Below are positions 1 through 7,300 of a stretch of 64,000 bases of DNA, piece by piece. The position numbers were made by a program, and so were the translations under genes. The notes below the pieces were generated by a model that saw nothing but the letters and a program-made list of their open reading frames with translations, was not told the DNA's origin and searched no databases. The stretch is from a virus, in the IMG/VR virus record IMGVR_UViG_3300029286_000018, positions 30,350-94,349 of that record. The stretch is one strand, 5' to 3'. Every line of letters starts with the position of its first letter. Position 1 is the first letter of the stretch.

Positions 1-395
1 AGTCTACCCCAATTGAAAAATCTGTTGATCGTTCAGTTTCTCGTATCTCTGAGTTTCTTCCTGATATTAAGCAAGAAGTCCCATCAGATGTTGCTGATGA
101 CTTGATGAAGTTCAAGGGTAATTTTTCTGAAGCTTCAAAAGCTGCAGGTTCTCACGGTTCTGTGCGCACAGATCGAATAAGTATGTTTGACGAGGGTGCT
201 TTTGATAGATTGCAGAAACCAGAGACAGAGAAGAAAGCAGCAAAGGTTGTTGAAGAAAAGAAAATTTCTAAGGCGATGAGAGCGACAGATATTGCTAACT
301 CAATGTGGTCAAAACTTTCTGATGACAATTCAGCAAAAGGCAAGATGTCGAGAGAGCGTGCAATCGATAAATTATTTGGAGACAATAATGCCTAA
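1..395 (+). CDS. Partial gene, C-terminal 130 aa of an unknown phage protein
   Basis: The frame is open from base 3 to a TAA ending at 395, so the start lies upstream of the window. The visible 130 residues are hydrophilic and rich in Lys, Asp, Glu and Ser, with no cysteines, no membrane segment and no recognisable catalytic motif. A Lys/Glu-rich helical stretch lies near the middle (PETEKKAAKVVEEKKISKAM). The stop overlaps the next gene's start by 8 nt, so the two are probably translationally coupled. It precedes the head genes, where terminase or a head-assembly factor often sits, but nothing in the visible part supports either. Function unknown. Confidence 0.75.
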   Translation, partial: STPIEKSVDRSVSRISEFLPDIKQEVPSDVADDLMKFKGNFSEASKAAGSHGSVRTDRISMFDEGAFDRLQKPETEKKAAKVVEEKKISKAMRATDIANSMWSKLSDDNSAKGKMSRERAIDKLFGDNNA

Positions 396-1446
396 ATTTA
401 ATCTTTTTAAGTTGGCACAAGCACAGCCTGGCCAGTTTAATATGAGCCAGCCAGTGATTCAAGGAGCCATGGAATCTGTTACTCCAGAGGGAACTACTGA
501 GGAGTCGCTAGAAGATGGTGCTGGTATGGGCATGGAAGGTGATACTCAGCTGTTGATGAATCCCGGTCAGTCTGATGTTGACTCAGAAATAGAGACTTTG
601 TCAGTTCCACTATTTGAAAACCATGTGCAGATGTATGAAAAGTTAAAATCTATGTCTACCGGAGATACAAAATCTTCGATGAACGCTGCATGGAATAATT
701 ATTTTGCACCTACTATCGGTGAAACTGAAATTGGCGATGATTTTAAATCTGGTTTGGGACAATTTTTTGACACTGATCCTGATTCTGAAGATGCAGTTGA
801 TATTGCTAATCGCCTTTATGACATGTACGCCAAGATTCATCCTTCCCATAAGGGTTCAGAGGCTGAGCAAGAGACAATTAATGAAGAGTTAGATGTAGCT
901 ACTGCTAGTACATTAGATGTCATCAAAATGGCTCAAAAAATGGCTAAGTCACAAGTGCAAAAAATGGCAACAGGATCTTTTAATCTTAAGAAGATTGCTC
1001 AGCATAAGGGACTTGACTCTTCTAATGTTATTACTGGTCCATCTCAGACATCTTTAAGCCCATTCACTCGTGACATTCAGGGCGGTATGCACTTAATCGA
1101 GCAGAACAAAGGGTTTGGACTTAAGATTGATGACATTCTTGACATTAACTTTGAAGCAATTTGGCGTGGTAATATTATGGATAAATATAATCAGCCATAT
1201 CGTGACGAACAAGGTAATTATGTTGGTGGTTATATAAATAGAAGATTTGAAGTTGATCGTAATATTCCAGTTGGTAATAATTTGCAGCTTCTTCCAGGAA
1301 CCCGTCATCGTCCATGGATGCCAGAATATTCTATTCTTGAGTCTCGCATGGAGTCTGCTAGAGGAAATAAGGATAAGTTAATTAATCCTTTTACTTTTGC
1401 AAAAGTCTCTATTGGCCCATTTAACTTAAAAAAAAAGAGCAAGTAA
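388..1446 (+). CDS. Head-module protein of unknown function, 352 aa, zero-frame product
   Basis: I chose the ATG at 388 because it overlaps the upstream stop by 8 nt (ATGCCTAA), a junction style repeated in this window, and has GGAGA just upstream; a longer frame from 292 would run through the previous gene. The N-terminus FNLFKLAQAQ is followed by a Gly/Met/Glu-rich acidic stretch and a helical middle with KMAQKMAKSQ. A short motif, FNLFKLAQ / FNLKKIAQ / FNLKKK, occurs at about residues 4, 207 and 346. No known fold is recognised. Its place just before the portal suggests a head or packaging protein. Its last codons contain an A_AAA_AAG heptamer that allows a -1 shift into a zinc-ribbon extension (1437-1655). 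Confidence 0.8.
   Translation: MPKFNLFKLAQAQPGQFNMSQPVIQGAMESVTPEGTTEESLEDGAGMGMEGDTQLLMNPGQSDVDSEIETLSVPLFENHVQMYEKLKSMSTGDTKSSMNAAWNNYFAPTIGETEIGDDFKSGLGQFFDTDPDSEDAVDIANRLYDMYAKIHPSHKGSEAEQETINEELDVATASTLDVIKMAQKMAKSQVQKMATGSFNLKKIAQHKGLDSSNVITGPSQTSLSPFTRDIQGGMHLIEQNKGFGLKIDDILDINFEAIWRGNIMDKYNQPYRDEQGNYVGGYINRRFEVDRNIPVGNNLQLLPGTRHRPWMPEYSILESRMESARGNKDKLINPFTFAKVSIGPFNLKKKSK
1431..1437 (+). promoter_or_regulatory. Candidate programmed -1 ribosomal frameshift site A_AAA_AAG
   Basis: Nine adenines (1428-1436) followed by G place the heptamer A AAA AAG exactly in register with the zero frame (codons AAA 1432-1434, AAG 1435-1437), seven bases before the zero-frame UAA at 1444. This is the E. 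coli dnaX-type slippery sequence. A hairpin lies downstream at 1479-1498 (8 bp including one G-U, loop GGAC), and a weaker 5-bp one at 1453-1469. The -1 frame stays open for 72 further codons. An indel error in the A9 run is the main alternative. Confidence 0.6.
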
Positions 1447-1655
1447 AAATTAAGACTGCCAGTAAGTCTGGTTACAACAGAGCTCTGGACAGAGCTTTCT
1501 CTTTTGGGGCACCCGATAAAAGTACTATGTATGCAAGGCAGAAAAAAGTCTGCCCTGTATGCAATTCGGATAATTCTGCGGACACATCTAAAAACCAAGG
1601 AAAATGTGTCAACTGCGGATTTGATTTAAGTAAAGTTCAGGTCACAAGAGTATAA
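1437..1655 (+). CDS. -1 frame extension with a C4 zinc ribbon
   Basis: After a -1 slip at 1431-1437, translation continues from GAG at 1437 for 72 residues to the TAA at 1653-1655, giving a product of about 422 aa. The extension is basic and ends in a zinc ribbon with CPVC, an 11-13 residue loop, then CVNC. The only internal ATG is at 1527 and has no Shine-Dalgarno at a useful distance. The 90 bases before it are open and protein-like, so a frameshift explains the frame better than a separate gene. The stop is three bases before the portal ATG. A 42-aa stand-alone protein from 1527 is the alternative. Confidence 0.55.
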   Translation, partial: EQVKIKTASKSGYNRALDRAFSFGAPDKSTMYARQKKVCPVCNSDNSADTSKNQGKCVNCGFDLSKVQVTRV

Positions 1656-1658
1656 TAA

Positions 1659-3911
1659 ATGGCAAAACAAACTAAAACACCTCAAGATAATATCGTTGAG
1701 CTCAATATTACTGACAATAAAAGATATGCTTCATCTGGCTCTGTGCATCTACCATTGACAAAAGCTGCACAATATATGGGTGGTAATGCTGGTACGATTT
1801 TTACACAGCCAATGTTTTTCAGTCCGTTGCATACGCCACAAAATTGGCAAATTGCAAGTAAGCGCAAAGAAGTTTATCAATGGGCTCGTTTCTATTATGA
1901 GAATGAACCAAAGGCTGCTGCAGGTATAGACTTCTACGCTGGTTTCCCAATGAATGGCTTATCTTTGGAATGCAAGGACAAAAAGATTCTTGCATATTAC
2001 GAGCATACAATTGAAAAAATAAATCTTGAGTATTGGCTAAGAAAAATAAGCCATGAATACTTTTTGCTTGGTGATGCATTTGTGTTTACGGAAATTGCAT
2101 GTCCAGTATGTAATGGGGTAGGTCATCTTTCTAACGGCAATATATGTAATCACCCTGATGGTACTATCAAGAGACTTTTAGTTTTAAACCCAGATTTTAT
2201 TGAAGTTCAAAGTACTCAGTTAGCTGACGAGCCAAGCGTTGCTCTTATCCCAGATGATGACTTAAAGAGAGTTTGTCAGCAAAAGAAGCCTAAGCAAGTT
2301 TATGATCGTATTCCAGAAAATATAAAAGAGTACGTTATGTCTGGTAGGCCAATCCCATTAAGTCCTAGATGTATTAGTCACTTAAGACATAAGGGCTCAC
2401 CATACGGTACTTATGGTGAAAGTTTGTTGCGTAGACTATTTACTATTATTGCTTATAAAACTAAATTAATGACAGCAAACTGGATTATGGCAGAGCGTCA
2501 TATTCTTCCTGTAAGAGTTGTTAAAGTTGGTAATGCAGAGCGTCCTGCTTCTGAAATTGACATTGCAGACGTTCAGGGTCAGCTCGCTGCTGTTGCAAAC
2601 GATCCTAATTTGACTATTGTTACACACCATGCATTTGAAATGGATTTCATAGGAGCTACAGGCAAGATACATGATATCAGCAATCAGATGGAGATGATTG
2701 GTAAAGAAATGCTCGATGGTCTTATGCTTCCCCAGACGTTGTTGAATGGCGAAATGGCTGCATATAGTGCTGCTGCAGTGGGCGTTGAGACTCTTATCCG
2801 TAGATTAGAAACATGGAGACTAGAGCTTGGCGAATGGGTTGCTAAAAATGTATTCCTGCCAATAGCACAGATGCAGGGTTTTGTTGATACTCAAAAGAGC
2901 AAGCTAGTTGGTGAAACAGTTTGGCTATACCCTACAATCAAATGGAACGACTTACGCCTAAGAGACAACTCTCAGTATTTGCAGTCACTCATGCAGCTCC
3001 ACGACAAAGGTCTTATTTCAACTCAGAAATTGCTTACTGAATTCAATATTGACTTTGATCAAGAAGTTAATCGCTTGCGGGAAGAACAGATCACTGCAGG
3101 TAAGGGCGGTCAGGTCGTTGGCGGACCTCCGGGTGGCGGCGGCGGTGGTCTTGACCTTGGCTTGGGCGGTGCTCCTAGCGCTGGTGGACTTGATCTTGGC
3201 TTAGGTGGCGGTGGTGGTCTTCCTCCTGGGCTGGGAGCGCCTCCTGGTGGCGGTCCTCCGGGTGGCGATGCCCTAATGGGTGGCCAACCACCAATGGGGG
3301 CACCAATGGGAGCGGCAGCAGCTTCTGAGGAAGATATGACCAAGGTCGCACAAATGATGCCAGATCCATCTGGTATGTCTATAGAGTCTGGCCGTATCTA
3401 TAAAAAGGGCAGGGAGCCAAAAAAGAAAAAGGACGAACAGGTTGACCAGTCTCAAAAAATATTTCTAACAAAGCCTGAGCAAAAGCTTTATCAAATAATT
3501 CGTTCTTTAAATATTCCATTGCGTTTGTTTGCTCAATATCAGCAGCATGTTGCTGGCAATCAGAATGCGTTTATGCTTGACTTTGCATTCCCGGATATTA
3601 TGTTAAATTTGGAAGCTGATGGAGATTTCTGGCACTCAGACTTTGATGCTTTAGAAAGAGATAAGGAACGTGATCTAAAGCTTGCATCGCTCGGATGGCG
3701 TGTGGTTCGTATACGCGAAAGTGCGCTAAATACAAACGCTCAAATGGTAACGCAGGTTGTTATAAATAATATTAAAGAAGCAATTGCACAGCGTAAGGCA
3801 ATGATGGCTAAACGTGCAAGCGTTGAGGACGAAAGTATTGCCTACGAAGACGGAGAAGACGTAAAAATTGCGTTTCAAAATTTAATATATCATAATGAGG
3901 ATAATGATTAA
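1659..3911 (+). CDS. Portal protein fused to a C-terminal Vsr/DUF559-like nuclease domain
   Basis: Residues about 50-480 look like a phage portal: a conserved aromatic N-terminal region, a long helical middle, and a C-terminal part typical of ring portals, just upstream of the protease and capsid genes. At about 148-165 there is a zinc knuckle (CPVCNG with CNH). Residues about 481-554 are a Gly/Pro-rich linker with repeated GLGG/PPGG. Residues about 600-711 then look like a PD-(D/E)XK nuclease of the Vsr/DUF559 type: KPEQKLY, DFAFPDI, EADGDFWH, a D-rich helix, and LGWRVVRIRE. Portals usually end after the barrel, so the fusion is unusual. The linker region also contains TKVAQMM, matching the K-x-A motif of the downstream polyprotein. 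Portal identity is fairly sure; nuclease activity is inferred. Confidence 0.85.
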   Translation: MAKQTKTPQDNIVELNITDNKRYASSGSVHLPLTKAAQYMGGNAGTIFTQPMFFSPLHTPQNWQIASKRKEVYQWARFYYENEPKAAAGIDFYAGFPMNGLSLECKDKKILAYYEHTIEKINLEYWLRKISHEYFLLGDAFVFTEIACPVCNGVGHLSNGNICNHPDGTIKRLLVLNPDFIEVQSTQLADEPSVALIPDDDLKRVCQQKKPKQVYDRIPENIKEYVMSGRPIPLSPRCISHLRHKGSPYGTYGESLLRRLFTIIAYKTKLMTANWIMAERHILPVRVVKVGNAERPASEIDIADVQGQLAAVANDPNLTIVTHHAFEMDFIGATGKIHDISNQMEMIGKEMLDGLMLPQTLLNGEMAAYSAAAVGVETLIRRLETWRLELGEWVAKNVFLPIAQMQGFVDTQKSKLVGETVWLYPTIKWNDLRLRDNSQYLQSLMQLHDKGLISTQKLLTEFNIDFDQEVNRLREEQITAGKGGQVVGGPPGGGGGGLDLGLGGAPSAGGLDLGLGGGGGLPPGLGAPPGGGPPGGDALMGGQPPMGAPMGAAAASEEDMTKVAQMMPDPSGMSIESGRIYKKGREPKKKKDEQVDQSQKIFLTKPEQKLYQIIRSLNIPLRLFAQYQQHVAGNQNAFMLDFAFPDIMLNLEADGDFWHSDFDALERDKERDLKLASLGWRVVRIRESALNTNAQMVTQVVINNIKEAIAQRKAMMAKRASVEDESIAYEDGEDVKIAFQNLIYHNEDND

Positions 3912-3949
3912 AATATTTCAAAACAAAGGAAAAATTTTAATTATTATAA

Positions 3950-3970
3950 AATGAATACCTTAGATTCATT
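3950..3970 (+). promoter_or_regulatory. Hairpin abutting the start of the 137-aa gene
   Basis: AATGAAT and ATTCATT form a perfect 7-bp stem with a 7-nt loop ending at the base before the ATG at 3971. It may affect initiation. The stem is all A/T except one pair, so it is weak and could be chance. Confidence 0.3.
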
Positions 3971-4384
3971 ATGATAAAAATAGCTGGTAAGCGTATAAAA
4001 GATCGCCATATTAATTGGCAAGAGCACTACTCGGAAAGAACAGAACCTTTGCGTGATCGTTATTGGTCTGAATTAGGCACTGGTTCTTATCGTAGATGGG
4101 AAGGTCATGACTATACAACGAATAGTGATTATTACGTTGTTTGCAGTCCTGCTCAAACTAAATACGGAGAAAAATCTTACTTTGCTGGTATTAAAAAATT
4201 ACCACCCGCTTCGGTTCGTGAAACTACAAAAGTGTATTCTCCATATGGTAAGTACTTTAGTAGCATGGCTGCTGCTTTGAGTTTTTTAAAAGACAAGTAT
4301 GGTGTACCTTGGCCAAAAGATCAAGTGAATTACATGTCAGCGCAATTGCAAAATATTGAAATCCCTAGATTCGTGAAGGCATAA
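3971..4384 (+). CDS. Small hypothetical protein, 137 aa
   Basis: The ORF lies between portal and protease genes and ends six bases before the protease ATG. It begins MIKIAGKR, a short K-x-A N-terminus like others here, followed by a basic, aromatic-rich soluble protein (many Tyr, Trp, Arg) with no cysteine cluster or membrane segment. There is no clear Shine-Dalgarno. A 7-bp inverted repeat (3950-3956 with 3964-3970) abuts the ATG, and a seven-codon minicistron (3951-3974) overlaps the start as TTATGA. Location suggests a minor head protein. Function not recognised. Confidence 0.7.
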   Translation: MIKIAGKRIKDRHINWQEHYSERTEPLRDRYWSELGTGSYRRWEGHDYTTNSDYYVVCSPAQTKYGEKSYFAGIKKLPPASVRETTKVYSPYGKYFSSMAAALSFLKDKYGVPWPKDQVNYMSAQLQNIEIPRFVKA

Positions 4385-4390
4385 AATATT

Positions 4391-7300
4391 ATGGATAAAT
4401 TTACAATAACTACTGAACGTCAAATTGAACCTTTGAACATTCCACAGCATTGGGATGAAATAAATATTTCTCCTATTACAAAATATGCATCAAATGATAA
4501 GGTCTTTGAGGAGAGAGTGAAGGGCATGGATTTAGGCGGCTTTAACATTGTAAAAGAAGTCAAAGAACATCCAGAGCATTTATTTGTAAAAGTATTTGCA
4601 ATTAAGAAAGATGAAGTAAATGATAATGGAGATTACTTTAGTGAAAAAGAACTAAAGAAAGCTGCAAAAACATTTATTGGTGTTCCTGTATTTGTCAATC
4701 ATCAGAACGATGATATTGAAAAAGCAAGAGGAAAAGTTGTACATGCTTGGTGGGATGATGAGCGTGGTGGTATTTATACAATTAATATGGTTGATAAAGT
4801 TGCATATCCACGTCTTGCAAGAGGAATAGAGGCTGGATACGTCACAGGTAGCTCCATGGGGTGTTCAGTCAAGTATAGCGCCTGTTCAGTTTGCCATACT
4901 CGTGCAGCAAATGCAAAAGAATATTGCTCACATATTAAGGAAAGAAAAAAGAAGAATTTTACTGGAGAACATGAGTGTCTTTATCACAAAAGCGCTAACT
5001 CTGGTGATGAACCATGTCCTGTTTGTGGTTCTGAAAAAGGAAAGAAGAAATTAAACAAGTACGCAAGTCAACAGATATTTGAGCATAATTATGATGTTAA
5101 GTTTATTGAGGATAGCTTTGTAGTTAATCCTGCATGTCATGATTGCTTGGTAAGTGACATCATAAATCCAAGCGCTTTGTTTAAGAAAGTTGCCGACATT
5201 AGAGAGACTATTTCAAAGCTTGGTTTTGTAGTCGAATCAGATTCATCTTTTGGCATAGAATGCTCTACTGGCCAGTGCGGCTTACACAAGGCTGCTGGTA
5301 AGCAGGAGTTAAATGAACTTAATGATGCCATGAATCAATTGGAGCGTGTCGCTCGTTCAATGATGGCTCAGAAAAATAAGGTTAGCTTAGAGTATGTTTC
5401 TGATATTATTAAAGTTACTGCAGATATACAGAAAATATCAGATGAATTAGTTGAAATGGGTTATGCAGTATTACCAAGTCCAACTTCTGAGCAGGTTGCT
5501 TATGGAACAAACGTGCAGGCAAGTCCTGTTGTTGGTCCATCTTCTGCAGTACAAACACCTATTTCAGCTATGCCAAAGCCGTCTTCAGGAGCTCAGCCCT
5601 CTGCTCAGCCATCATTAGCAATGCCACCACAACAGGCTGCTCCGATGATGAAAACTGTTCCCGGCACAGTGTCTCCACAGGTTCAGGATCTTGGTGATGA
5701 CATTGGACGAGTAACAAGACCAAATTTTGTTCCAGTTCGTGCAGATTCCGCAAAGGATTTTATTAAAATATCTAATAGTATAATGAACAGGCTCTCGGAA
5801 ATTGCGGGAGTTTTAAATATTAATGGAGAGTTTATGTCTGAAAATTCAGGATACAAATACACACAAGGTGATGATACAATTGTAATTTCCTCTGATGTAG
5901 ATGGGGAAATTCACGTTGCTCATCTGAACCAGGATCGCTTGCTCAAGTGGGCAAGCATAGATTCATTTGATAATGAAACTCAAAGTTTAATAACTCACAA
6001 TCCGCAACAAGCCGCTCGTAAAATACTTTCTTCATATATGAACAACAATAATTCAGAGGAGTCAATTATTTCCATGGAAAACAACAATAAGATCGCACAG
6101 TCTCAGACTAATGATGTACACGAAGTTACCACCGAATCCCAACTCAATAGTGTTAAGGGTCTTGGCAGGCGTCAAGGAGAAGCCCCCACTGGTACTACTG
6201 AGAGCAAAGAGCAGCTTGGCTCTGGCAAGGTTTACTTCAAGGACGTGAACAGCGAGTCTCCCACCGCTCATCGTGGAACCTATGATTCCATCGTTGAGTC
6301 TACTCTGAATTCTAAGACTGGTGGATACATGGCGAGATGGGGTTCTTTCCCAGAGGTCATTACTGAGGCTCAATGGGACGACTTGTCTCGCGAAGTTAAG
6401 GCCAACATTCCTTCTGACTGGACATCCGTTGCTAAGGAAGGTCAGCTCGATGCCTTGCGCTCCACATTCAGCTGGTCAGAGCCAACAGCAACCACAGAAT
6501 CACAACTGTCAGGAAAGATGAAAAAGAAGGCTTCTGCCAAGGATCTTATTAAGGTCGCTCAGTCTGCAGTTGCTGATGCCATGGCATTCTATGGTGTTGG
6601 AATTGAAGACATTCAGAAGAGTGTCCAATTTGTGAACTCAGATTCTTCTCGTAAGTTTAAGTCAAAGGTTATGGTTGCACTAAATGCTGCTCCATGGGCA
6701 GTTAACGCACGTAAGGCTTACAATAGTCGTCTTGCTTCATTCTCTAAGGTTGCTTCAGAAGTTTATGGACTTGAGCCAGTTGATGCAGTTCTTGCAGCAA
6801 TTGGAGACAGTCTCGACAACAATGGCGCAGAGGACGTTCTCGCTGCAGTTACATTTGTTGCAGGCAACAAGTTGGCAATGCAGCAGGCAGAAGATTTGGC
6901 AGTTGAAAGATTTGAGTCTACTGTTTCTGGAAATAGTAATGAAGAAGACATGTTCCGTCAGGCCTTCAGTGAGCTTTCTCTCCCAGAGGATGGTCTTATT
7001 AAGGTTTGTATGAGCGCTCAAGATGATTTGGGAATGGATGTTTCAGGAGACAAGTCATTCATTGATGCAGTTCATAAGTTTGCGCAGAATATGGTCAGCG
7101 AAAATCTTGGCAAGCAAGTTGAAGTCGTTCCAGTCGCAGTTGATGTTGATGAGGAAAACGGACTTGTTGAAGCTACTTGCAAGCTTGCATCTAAACTCAC
7201 TGATCAGGAAAAACAAGCTTTTAGCAAGTGGGCATCTTCCGCTGAGGAAGCAACCAAGCAGGCTGAAGTAATAGAAGAAGTCGAAGAAACCAAGTTTGAG

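Noticed and set aside
3110-3343. Proline-rich antisense frame opposite the portal linker
   Set aside because: It is the mirror of the Gly-rich linker codons (GGN/CCN), not an independent protein.
3951-3974. Seven-codon minicistron before the 137-aa gene
   Set aside because: AAAGGA is about 20 nt away and the sequence is within a weak hairpin; a leader peptide is possible but unsupported.
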